A stretch of 22,153 bases of DNA from JBGPHT01 sp041484525 (GTDB lineage: Bacteria; Acidobacteriota; Terriglobia; Bryobacterales; Bryobacteraceae). The position numbers and the translations under genes are program-made. The stretch covers positions 1 through 22,153 of the forward strand of contig JBGPHT010000128.1 in NCBI GenBank assembly GCA_041484525.1, in the 5' to 3' direction. Below the pieces are notes generated by a model. The model did no database searches. It saw only the letters and a program-made list of their open reading frames with translations, and was not told the DNA's origin. Below, one piece after another: positions 1-6,732 of this stretch (the first letter of the stretch is position 1; the number at the start of each line of letters is the position of its first letter).

Positions 1-1
1 A

Positions 2-166
2 GTGACGGAGCGGCCGGGACAGATGGTGAGCGCGAACGACCGGATGGCGGAGTATCGTCGCGTGGAGGTGTGGTTCGTGCCGACGGGCGGAGAGATGCCG
101 GCATCGGTGACTAATGCTCAGACAGCGGGAGCGTTGCCGGTCAGCACCCTCGGCTGCCCCAAGTAA
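2..166 (+). CDS. OmpA-like protein, C-terminal end (partial)
   Basis: This is an open frame that enters from the left edge and stops at TAA 164-166, giving 54 residues. It contains the stretch EYRRVEVWFVPTGG. In the OmpA/MotB peptidoglycan-binding family the domain typically ends with an 'NRRVE(I/V)...' strand, and acidobacterial OmpA-like proteins often carry a short unstructured tail after it. Here the tail is about 30 residues and ends in GCPK. The likely role is anchoring the outer membrane or an associated lipoprotein to peptidoglycan. The catalytic or ligand-binding core lies outside the window, so the family call rests on one motif only. A strong hairpin follows the stop. Confidence 0.55.
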   Translation: MTERPGQMVSANDRMAEYRRVEVWFVPTGGEMPASVTNAQTAGALPVSTLGCPK

Positions 167-175
167 GGGCTCCAC

Positions 176-208
176 ATCCGGGCTGCTGCTTCCAGAGGCA
201 GCCCGGAT
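176..208. terminator. Hairpin terminator after the OmpA-like gene
   Basis: A perfect 11-bp inverted repeat (ATCCGGGCTGC / GCAGCCCGGAT) flanks an 11-nt loop and begins 10 nt after the stop codon. The following tract, ctctctgt, is pyrimidine-rich but not a true T-run. It is best read as an intrinsic-like or transcript-stabilising terminator. It lies between convergent genes and could serve both strands. Confidence 0.65.
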
Positions 209-376
209 CTCTCTGTAAACGAATTCCACGATACGTGCCACCCACGTCTTTATCACCCTTGGTTGGTCGCAGTCCCATGGGACCCTCTCCAGAAATACTC
301 TGGACGCTCAGGCCGCGGCGGCTTCGACTGCAACCTGTGTCAGGCGTTCGCACAGGGCCGCGACTTTGAGGAATAC

Positions 377-1393
377 TTAGTGACCCACCGCGAAGTAACC
401 CGACCGGAAAGAAGCTCGCAGCGGCGGCAGGCCTTTGGGCCGCGCGACCCTGACCTGGACCTTATGGTACTTACCGTCTCGCTTTTCGGTCGCCGGTGCA
501 TAGCCCAGCACGTATTGGTTGCGTAGCGCCATGCCCACTTTTTGAGCGATGTCGGGCAGCTCGTTCAGGTCGTCCACCTCAAACAGGCGCCCTCCGCTCT
601 GCTGGGCAATTTCGTCCAGCAGCGCCGGTCCCTCGAATTCCTCGGGGGTTCTCCTACGGCCGGCAAAGGACTCCATGATCCCGATGGAATAGATCTGAAC
701 ATCCGCCTCGCGCACGCGGTTCTTGACCTCGCGCGTCGTGTAGCGGCTGCAATTGTCTCCGCCGTCGGAAATAATCAAGATCGCTTTGCGGGCGTGCTTC
801 GCATGCTTCATTTCATTCATGGATAGATAGATCGCGTCCAGGAGGGCCGTCCGTCCCTTGGATTCAAGGAACATCAACTGGCTCCGGACGTCGTCGCTTC
901 GGTCAGTAAAGCCCATGACAAGTTGCGCGCGGTCATTGAACTTGACCAGCGAGAACTCGTCCTCCGCATTTGCTGTCTTCAGGAACGCGGCGACCGCCGC
1001 CCGCGACTTCGCCAGCTTGGCACCCATGCTGCCGCTGCAATCGAAAACAATGCCTATCGAGACCGGAACGTCTTCGGACGCGAAGTGAGTGATCGTCTGC
1101 TCGATCTTGTCTTCAAATAATTTGAAGTGCTCTTTCTCGAGCCCGGTGATCAGCCGGTCCTGGCGATCGGTGACCATAACCGGGATCAGCACCAGATCTG
1201 CATCGATGCGGATGCTCGGCGCAATCCGGTCCGCGCCGCCGATGGAAGGCGCGTGGGCGCCCACTCTTGGCTCGATGACGACCCGGGATTCCTGAGCGCT
1301 GGCCGGAGTCAGGCCCAAGTAAGAGAGGGCCCAGTAAGCCGCCGGCAGAATCAATATGGATGAATAAGTAACGTATCGTCGTGCGTGTCCCAC
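377..1393 (-). CDS. Secreted VWA-domain protein (VWFA-related Acidobacterial domain type)
   Basis: This is an exported protein with a von Willebrand factor A domain. I chose GTG at 1393 as start because AGGGG sits 7 nt upstream and the product then opens with a normal signal peptide: GHARR, a hydrophobic core, then a TPASA/QES cleavage site. The longer TTG at 1429 has its ribosome site abutting the codon. In the 338-residue product a beta strand region (VLIPVMVTDRQ, LFEDK) precedes the VWA fold. The metal-site motif D-C-S-G-S-M is near residue 118, a Thr follows in GRTALLDAI, and the third Asp is in ISDGGDN. The end QYVLGYAP...FRSGYFA is typical of the large acidobacterial family. These proteins are thought to mediate metal-dependent protein binding in the periplasm or at the surface; the partner is unknown. 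The gene lies 91 nt downstream of a receiver gene in the same direction. Confidence 0.85.
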   Translation of the reverse strand: MGHARRYVTYSSILILPAAYWALSYLGLTPASAQESRVVIEPRVGAHAPSIGGADRIAPSIRIDADLVLIPVMVTDRQDRLITGLEKEHFKLFEDKIEQTITHFASEDVPVSIGIVFDCSGSMGAKLAKSRAAVAAFLKTANAEDEFSLVKFNDRAQLVMGFTDRSDDVRSQLMFLESKGRTALLDAIYLSMNEMKHAKHARKAILIISDGGDNCSRYTTREVKNRVREADVQIYSIGIMESFAGRRRTPEEFEGPALLDEIAQQSGGRLFEVDDLNELPDIAQKVGMALRNQYVLGYAPATEKRDGKYHKVQVRVARPKGLPPLRASFRSGYFAVGH

Positions 1394-1484
1394 CTTTGCA
1401 CCCCTAAGTAGGCTCGATGCGGAGTCCAACTCCTGCGGGGCATTTCTTGGGGTTTGCTAAAAAGAGCGACGCGGACGGGAAATT

Positions 1485-1862
1485 TTAGGCGACGATTTGG
1501 AGGACGTCGTCTCTCAGCAGAGTGTGGACTTTGACTAGCAGGTCGGACATGGCAAACGGTTTTGGCAAAAGATCGAACTGCTTGCACCTGTCCAGTTGGG
1601 CAGACTCGCAGTAACCTGACATAAGCAGAACCGACAGGCCAGGGTCGTCTTTTTGCAGTTTGGCGGCCAAGGTGGGGCCGTCCATTCCGGGCATCACAAC
1701 GTCAGTGACAAGAAGGTCAATCGCACCGGGGTGCGACCGTGAAACCGAGATGGCCTCCGGCCCGCCATCCGCAGTTAACACGGAGAAGCCTTCCTGCTGG
1801 AGAATAAGCGCCATCATAGTACGGATTAGCGGTTCGTCGTCAACAACCAGAACAGTCGCCAT
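1485..1862 (-). CDS. Stand-alone response regulator receiver protein
   Basis: This is a 125-residue single receiver domain with no output domain. Start ATG 1862 was chosen because GAGGGA lies 7 nt upstream; a TTG five codons earlier is open but unsupported. The acidic pocket is VVDDE near residues 8-9. The phospho-acceptor Asp is about residue 54 in LLVTDVVMPGMDG. The switch Ser is in LLMSGY and the conserved Lys in LPKPF. Such CheY/Spo0F-like proteins relay phosphate or act by protein contact. The receiver resembles the one fused to the hybrid kinase at 17219-19702 (shared TDVVMPGM and VLLMSGY/VVLMSGY blocks), so that kinase or a relative may feed it, which is inference. It is divergent from the stress-protein gene at 1995. 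Confidence 0.9.
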   Translation of the reverse strand: MATVLVVDDEPLIRTMMALILQQEGFSVLTADGGPEAISVSRSHPGAIDLLVTDVVMPGMDGPTLAAKLQKDDPGLSVLLMSGYCESAQLDRCKQFDLLPKPFAMSDLLVKVHTLLRDDVLQIVA

Positions 1863-1994
1863 TTTCTTGTCCCTCAAAGACCACGATGCGGGTTTTCGCC
1901 GCCAGACTCAGAAAATGTGTAGGACCGATCAGACTCTTCTGGTGACCCCAAGATGTGAGTCACGCCGGTCAGTCGTCCAATCCGAACACGTAGA

Positions 1995-2534
1995 ATGCCG
2001 GCAAAAAACTCGATTGTGGTTGTATATGAAACACATATGGGCGCGGAAGCGGGCGTAAGAGAGATGCAGAGAACCCGATTCGACCTGCAACAACTGTCGG
2101 TACTTGGTAAGGAATATCACTCCGAAGAACGTGTTGTTGGTTACTATACTTCCGGCGACCGCATGAAATACTGGGGCGACATGGGAGCCTTTTGGGGAGG
2201 ACTGTGGGACTCCCTGGCCGGTGCCGCCTTCTTCGTAGTGCCAGGCATCGGCCCGGTTCTGATCGCCGGGCCGCTGGGGGCGTGGGTGGTAAATACGATG
2301 GAAGGCGCCGAAGCCGTCGATGGTTTGAGTGTTCTCGGCGCCGCGCTCTACAGCATCGGCATTCCAAGAGACAGCATTCGCCGCTATGAGTCGGCCCTCA
2401 AGGCGGATAAGCTTCTCCTGGTGGCCCACGGCACGGTGGAAGAGGTCGAGGGCGCCAAGGACGTCCTCCGGCGCACACAGCCCGCCGAAGTCAATCTCCA
2501 CTTCGCCGAAGAAGGGGCGATGAGTCTGGCGTAG
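1995..2534 (+). CDS. General stress protein, glycine-zipper type (YflT/DUF1269-like)
   Basis: This 179-residue protein starts at ATG 1995 with a poor ribosome site. The N-terminal 45 residues (SIVVVYETHMGAEAGVREMQ, then LSVLGKEYH) form the ferredoxin-like alpha/beta unit seen in heat-induced stress proteins of the YflT/DUF1269 kind. A Trp/Gly-rich hydrophobic stretch follows at about residues 60-120 (FWGGLWDSLAGAAFF, PGIGPVLIAGPLGAW), compatible with a glycine-zipper membrane hairpin. The C-terminal third (GIPRDSIRRYESALKADK, LLVAHGTVEEVEGA) repeats the small alpha/beta unit. Close relatives with the same three-part layout are common in soil proteobacteria and are usually labelled general stress or low-temperature-induced proteins. 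The function is unknown. The last 44 bases overlap the 3' end of the opposite potassium-channel gene. Confidence 0.85.
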   Translation: MPAKNSIVVVYETHMGAEAGVREMQRTRFDLQQLSVLGKEYHSEERVVGYYTSGDRMKYWGDMGAFWGGLWDSLAGAAFFVVPGIGPVLIAGPLGAWVVNTMEGAEAVDGLSVLGAALYSIGIPRDSIRRYESALKADKLLLVAHGTVEEVEGAKDVLRRTQPAEVNLHFAEEGAMSLA

Positions 2535-2994
2535 CGCGGTTTGAAGTGGCATTACTCCAGTCATCGAGGCGGCGCTTATAGATCCAGGTAACGAGCCCCA
2601 GCATCACGGCCGTCGACCAACTCACCATGAGGATCCCGGTCATCGCCTCTACACCGCCAAGCAGCCTCCACTCATTTTCCAGTAGCACGTCCCCATAACC
2701 GACCGTCGAGTAGGAATCCAGCGAGAAAGAAACGGCGGTACGGAAATTCGGAAAGCAATTCTGGACTTTGTAGAAAACGTCCCAACCGGCTATTTCCACG
2801 AAGTGAGTGAAGAGCAGTGCGAGCACGACGGCGGTAACGACCGCGGTGTTGTGCACGAAGCCGAAATGCGCCTCGGCTCGCCGCCTGTAGCGGACCATGC
2901 TCCAGAGAACGATGAAGGTGCCGGCGGAATGAACTGCTACGGTAGCAGCAACCAACAAGATGCCGTCGGTAAGATGAGGCAGACGCTCAAGCAT
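2491..2994 (-). CDS. Two-TM-type potassium channel (Ion_trans_2 family)
   Basis: This is a 167-residue integral membrane protein. Hydrophobic segments lie at about residues 11-34, 49-68 and 113-137. A pore helix (about 84-95) leads into the selectivity filter TVGYGD at 97-102, which is diagnostic of K+ channels. The extra N-terminal helix makes it slightly larger than the minimal 2TM channel. The tail is short and basic/Ser-rich, with no RCK or cyclic-nucleotide domain, so gating cannot be inferred. Its ATG lies only 12 nt after the stop of the coiled-coil gene upstream (3007-4164), so the two are very likely co-transcribed. Its 3' end overlaps the stress protein gene on the other strand by 44 bp. 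Confidence 0.9.
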   Translation of the reverse strand: MLERLPHLTDGILLVAATVAVHSAGTFIVLWSMVRYRRRAEAHFGFVHNTAVVTAVVLALLFTHFVEIAGWDVFYKVQNCFPNFRTAVSFSLDSYSTVGYGDVLLENEWRLLGGVEAMTGILMVSWSTAVMLGLVTWIYKRRLDDWSNATSNRATPDSSPLLRRSGD

Positions 2995-3006
2995 CTTGCC
3001 GGCCGC

Positions 3007-4164
3007 TCACCGGTACTGTCGTTTCGCCTGATCCACCGATTCCGAAAGTGCTCGCCACGAGTTTCGGAAGCCCGTGGCGAGCTCATGCCACGCCCGCGTG
3101 TCTTCTTTTTCCAGGCGCCTCAGATCGGCCTTCAGGACCTCATGGCGCTCTTCCAGTTTCTTCATGTGTTCTTGTAGCGCCTGTCTCATCTCGGCCTTCC
3201 CGAGGGCGGCTTCCACGCGCAGATGGTCCATGCACTGGCGCGCCCGCACTGCCGACGAGCCCAATGTGGCGGTCAGCTCGGCGCGGTGCTTCCGCATCCG
3301 CACCTGCAATTCGTGCAGTTGTTCCTCGATCGCTTTGGCGGTGTCCGCGCTCGCTCTGGCGGCCTTTGCCTGCAGGTCGAGCGCATGTGACGCGAGCGAA
3401 TCCATGTGGTCCATGATGGAGGTAGCCAGGCTTTCGTTGTATTCCACGATGGCGCTCTCCAGGCTGTCGATGCGACTCTCGATGGCTACCCTGGCAGCGC
3501 CGCGCTCCGTCTGGAGCCGCTGCCTCGTCTCAAGGAGGTCCGCCTCGAGCTCGGCGCCCAGCGCCTTCAGCCTGGCTTGCAGGTTCTCGCGCTCGGCGCC
3601 GAGCTCCGCCCGCCCGGCGGCCACGGTAGCTTCAAACTTCTCCTTCTCGCTTGCCGCGGCTCGCTCCGCCTTGTCCAGCTCGCCATGGAGAAGATCCTCG
3701 AGCCATCTCACGTTGGTCTTCACGCGCTCGACCGATGCACGCAGCGCGGCCTCCCGTTCGGTGCGGTTCAGCGGCTTGCGAATCGTACGGCCCCTGGTCT
3801 CCAACTCCTCCACCACCCGTTCCGCGTAACGTTCTTCCAAGACCACCATCAGGGCCGACTTGCCCGGCGGCAGGACATCATCGAGCTCCTGGACGCTCTG
3901 GTCCGGGCCTGCCTGAGCGGACTCAGAGGCAGTTGATTTTCCGAGTGCCGCTCCGGCGTTCGCGCCCACAGCAACCAGACTTACGGTCTCGACGGGGTCA
4001 CTGGCCTCTTGCACGTGGACGCCGCCGCCTGCATCCTTGTCGATCAGTGCGTAATAAGTCAGGTCGATCCAGCCCGCCCGGTCCAAACGCTTCAGCTCGC
4101 GGAGTGCTTCGTGCGCATTATCCCGCGCCTCCGTTACCAGAACGACCATTTCGACACGATCCAT
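3007..4164 (-). CDS. DUF1269-like protein with long coiled-coil C-terminus
   Basis: This is a 385-residue protein. Start ATG 4164 was chosen because AGGAG lies 6 nt upstream, in preference to the in-frame TTG at 4179. The N-terminal ~110 residues match the DUF1269 plan: VEMVVLVTEARDNAHEALRE, a LDRAGWIDL segment, a short strand rich in Asp/Gly, then LPPGKSALMVVLEERYAERV. The usual glycine-rich membrane hairpin of DUF1269 proteins seems to be replaced by a short Ala/Gly stretch (VAVGANAGAALG). From about residue 130 to the end the sequence is almost entirely charged heptad-like helix rich in Ala, Glu, Arg and Leu, predicted as a long coiled coil. The function is unknown. It is the middle gene of a three-gene minus-strand operon, between the MCDYSL protein (47 nt gap) and the K+ channel (12 nt gap). 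Confidence 0.75.
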   Translation of the reverse strand: MDRVEMVVLVTEARDNAHEALRELKRLDRAGWIDLTYYALIDKDAGGGVHVQEASDPVETVSLVAVGANAGAALGKSTASESAQAGPDQSVQELDDVLPPGKSALMVVLEERYAERVVEELETRGRTIRKPLNRTEREAALRASVERVKTNVRWLEDLLHGELDKAERAAASEKEKFEATVAAGRAELGAERENLQARLKALGAELEADLLETRQRLQTERGAARVAIESRIDSLESAIVEYNESLATSIMDHMDSLASHALDLQAKAARASADTAKAIEEQLHELQVRMRKHRAELTATLGSSAVRARQCMDHLRVEAALGKAEMRQALQEHMKKLEERHEVLKADLRRLEKEDTRAWHELATGFRNSWRALSESVDQAKRQYR

Positions 4165-4211
4165 GTAGATCTCCTGCAAGCCTGAAGTGTCAGCGGTATG
4201 AGGGCGTGATG

Positions 4212-4742
4212 TTACGACCGAATCAGCCAGAGCCCGCCGCGCGACTCGTATTTCGCCTGCTCGCGGGCCTGAGACTCGCGCAGTTCGGATGCCGTCTCCG
4301 GTTCGTTCGGAGCCAGCGAGAGAACTCCAAAGCAGACGCCTTCACGGAAGGATTGCAGCACGAGCTGCCTGCCATTCGCGAACCGGATGGCATCGCGGTA
4401 CTGGAAAGCCTCCGCCGACAACTGCGTGAAGGTCACGTCTTCCACCGCATTCAGCGCGAATTCGCGCCGCAGGGATTCGGGGATGCGGCTCATGAGGAGC
4501 TGCGTGCCGGGTGGAATGCAGACGGCCGGAGCCTGGGCGACCTCGCATGGCGGCGCGAGCCAGGACTTCAGGGCCGACCACCAGGAGCGGCGGGCAGCGG
4601 GTTCCAGTTGCGGGCGGCGTGCCGCGGCAACGTCTGCCGGTGACGCCAGGCCGATCGATCCAGTGGAAAACCGGTGAGTCACCAGTTCCTCCCCTTCGAC
4701 CGCGAGGCGGTTAGGTAATCCTTGCAATGAGTAATCGCACAT
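4212..4742 (-). CDS. Conserved hypothetical protein beginning MCDYSL
   Basis: This 176-residue soluble-looking protein has a good start: ATG 4742 is preceded by AAAAGGTGGGAT about 8 nt away. I recognise the opening MCDYSL(Q/H)GLPNRLAVEGEEL and the later block CIPPGTQLLM as a conserved but uncharacterised family of soil bacteria; this is recall, not a search result. No signal peptide or transmembrane segment is seen. The first half is followed by a basic/Trp-rich linker (RRSWWSALKSWL) and a second conserved part (DVTFTQL, FQYRDAIRFANGRQLVLQ). Cys2 would be exposed once the initiator Met is removed. It is the first gene of the operon leading to the DUF1269-like protein and the K+ channel. It is divergent from the ABC pseudogene. 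Confidence 0.8.
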   Translation of the reverse strand: MCDYSLQGLPNRLAVEGEELVTHRFSTGSIGLASPADVAAARRPQLEPAARRSWWSALKSWLAPPCEVAQAPAVCIPPGTQLLMSRIPESLRREFALNAVEDVTFTQLSAEAFQYRDAIRFANGRQLVLQSFREGVCFGVLSLAPNEPETASELRESQAREQAKYESRGGLWLIRS

Positions 4743-4962
4743 TGTGTGTATCCCACCTTTTCTTGGTTCTCGGACGGCATCGGGCGCGGACTCTCATGCG
4801 AGCGAACGTCGCGGACAGTTTGCGCCGGCCCCCTCTCGAGTTATCAGTCACGGAATGGCAGATGCAGAGGATTCCAAAATGGCGGAAAAAATGTACGGAA
4901 CAGCTTGAAAAGTTTTGGGTCAGATGCGGCCTCCATGGAATCTCAAGTTGTCAGCGCCCGTA

Positions 4963-5922
4963 ATGACTCGCCTGATCCGTGAACTTATCCGCCCGTATCG
5001 ATGGACTCTTGCCATCGTGTTCCTGGCGATGGCGGTCGAGACAGTCATGAGCCTGGCAGGTCCGTGGCCGCTCAAGATTATCCTCGACAACGTGGTGGGG
5101 AGCCACCACCTTCATGGATGGCTTGCCGGTCTGTGCAGCACGTGTCTGGCGCGGGCAGCAAGATGCACATTGCCGCGATGGCCGCCGCCGGCTTCGTGCT
5201 CATCGCGGCCATCGGCGCCGCCGCATCCTACGTGGATAACTACTATACGGAAAGCATCGGCCAGTGGGTGGCGCACGACCTCCGCATCCGGACTTACCAT
5301 CACCTGCAGCGTCTTTCGCTCCGGTACCACGAAAGCCATCAGGTGGGAACTCTGTTGAGTACGCTGACTACTGACATCGCGACGATTCAGAACTTCGCTT
5401 CCTCGGGGACTCTGGGGATACTTGTCGACCTGTTTACCATCGTCAGAATGCTGGGCCTGATGTTCTGCCTGAACTGGGACTTTGCACTGGTGGCGATCGG
5501 GGTGACGCCATTTCTACTGCTCTTCGTGGTGCGGTTCAAGAAGGCGGTCAAGAAGGCTACCAAGGAGGTACGGAAGAACCAGAGCGAGATCGTGACGGTG
5601 GCGCAACAGGGTCTGGAGTCGGAGCGTGTAATTAAAGCGTTCGGGAGACAGGAGTTCGAAGAGGAGCAACTGGGGAAGGCGAGTTGGGCGACAGTGGAAT
5701 CGGCGCTGAAGGCCCGGAAGATCAAAGCCATCCTGTCCCCGGTGGTGACTCTGACGGTCGCGGCCTGTACTGCCTTCGTGCTGTGGCGGGGCGCGGGTCT
5801 CATTTTGAAAGGTGCGATGACAGCGGGCGTACTGACCATTTTCCTTTCCTGCCTCAGCAAGTTCTTCAAGCCGGTGCAGGATCTGGCGAAGATGACTAAC
5901 TCAATCGCGCAGACCGCGGTGG
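4963..5922 (+). pseudogene. ABC exporter membrane domain, frameshifted and lacking its ATPase
   Basis: From ATG 4963 the frame reads TRLIRELIRPYRWTLAIVF and continues through a typical ABC_membrane first helix and loop (GPWPLKIILDNVVG). Between about 5131 and 5160 the homologous reading moves to another frame, which continues SKMHIAAMAAAGFVLIA, then YTESIGQWVAHDLRIRTYHH, VGTLLSTLTTDI, ERVIKAFGRQEFEEEQ and FFKPVQDLAKMTNSIAQTAVG. These are the standard blocks of a multidrug or lipid exporter transmembrane domain. The sequence ends exactly where the linker to the nucleotide-binding domain should begin. No Walker A, signature or Walker B motif exists downstream. A shorter open frame from ATG 5163 to 6050 could still be translated but could not form a working transporter. 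The break point about 5922 joins a phospholipase-D remnant. Confidence 0.85.
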
Positions 5923-6256
5923 GACGAGGGAGTCGGCGGGCTTCGCATCATGGACGACGTGGGCATCAAGATCCACAAGCTGAAACATTTGAAATTGCAC
6001 GGCAAGCTACTGCTGGCGGATGGGGCCCGAGCCATCATCGGATCGATTAACCTAACGCCAGGCAGCTTCGACAGCCGGCGCGAGCTGGCGAATCGAGGTC
6101 CACGACGATGACATCGTGGATCGATTGCAGCAGGTGGTGCACCATGATTGGGAGAATTCGCATCCGCTCGATTTGACGGATGAAGGATTGCTGTCGGACC
6201 TCGAGGAACACCAGAGTGAGGGCGCCGAGCAACTGGCGCTGAAGGGCAGACACTGA
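5923..6256 (+). pseudogene. Phospholipase D-like C-terminal remnant (one HKD motif), frameshifted
   Basis: Read in the frame of 5923, this segment gives DEGVGGLRIMDDVGIKIHKL followed by HGKLLLAD and GSIN. That is the HxKxxxxD...GSxN catalytic signature of the PLD superfamily (His codon 5998-6000, Asp 6019-6021, Asn 6049-6051). The first stop in that frame is TGA 6109-6111. Removing one base near 6091 restores a sensible reading (AIEVHDDDIVDRLQQVVHHD and onward) to TGA 6254-6256. It therefore carries a one-base insertion. Only the last ~110 residues are present; the first HKD motif and the start are missing. The reading begins within a few bases of where the ABC membrane domain ends, implying a deletion that fused two formerly separate genes. 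Confidence 0.8.
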
Positions 6257-6732
6257 CAGACTTGTGGCGTAAGAATGTAGAAAGCTACGTTGCGGGTGGC
6301 CGGGCCTTTGGGGTTGCCCCTTCGGACTTATCGCCGTGCGTGTCGGCCACCCAATGGATCGGAAAGCATCTTCGATGATCTAGGCCCGCTGGATGGCGGA
6401 CATATCTTTGCCGATTCGATGCTGTTCCTCTGATATCAGGTGGGACGGCGATAATCGCTATCCGCTCACCATCCGATGCTATGGGTTCGAACCCAAGATC
6501 TCCCCGCCGACCCTGTACCGTAGTCAGACAGCCGTGCGGGCTTTGACGGCCCTACGGGAAGTTCAGTACCACCGTAATCAACGCTTCCTGGCCAGGAAGA
6601 AAACTGTGGAAGGAATCGCGGTGGGCAACTCCTTCTGAATCGACTGTAGCAGACGGTATTGGAGGAATACAGGCCTGAAAACCTGGAACTGGCTGATTCT
6701 AAGCGGCGGAAATATTTTCAGCGGGTGTGAGA
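6257..6732. other. Gene-poor stretch with no convincing coding sequence
   Basis: No frame here gives a recognisable protein. An 81-codon open frame at 6393-6638 (plus) has no ribosome site, no family resemblance and an odd composition, so I do not call it. Another frame contains the words LGPLDGGHIF, which echo a site-2-protease motif without its surroundings. The stretch holds the 9-bp inverted repeat at 6294-6352 and a 12-bp palindrome, GGGTTCGAACCC, near 6484. It follows the ABC/PLD deletion scar and may be further decayed sequence. Confidence 0.5.
6294..6352. repeat. Inverted repeat / possible structured RNA or element
   Basis: GGGTGGCCG (6294-6302) is perfectly complementary to CGGCCACCC (6344-6352) across a 41-nt interior. 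The interior holds a smaller GGGGTTGCCCC hairpin (about 6310-6320). No T-run follows, so it is not a classical terminator. It could be a structured RNA, a palindromic interspersed element, or a transcript end for the decayed gene upstream. Confidence 0.5.

Noticed and set aside
3074..3829. Plus-strand Ser/Arg/Ala-rich open frame of 251 codons
   Set aside because: Antisense shadow of the coiled-coil gene; its composition follows from complementing Ala/Glu/Arg codons.
6380..6420. LGPLDGGHIF words resembling the site-2-protease LDGGH motif
   Set aside because: The frame lacks the upstream HExxH region and helices and stops nine residues later, so it is probably chance.
6484..6495. GGGTTCGAACCC resembling a tRNA T-arm
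   Set aside because: It is a simple 12-bp palindrome; flanking bases cannot form a T-stem of 5 bp with a 7-nt loop, nor an acceptor stem.
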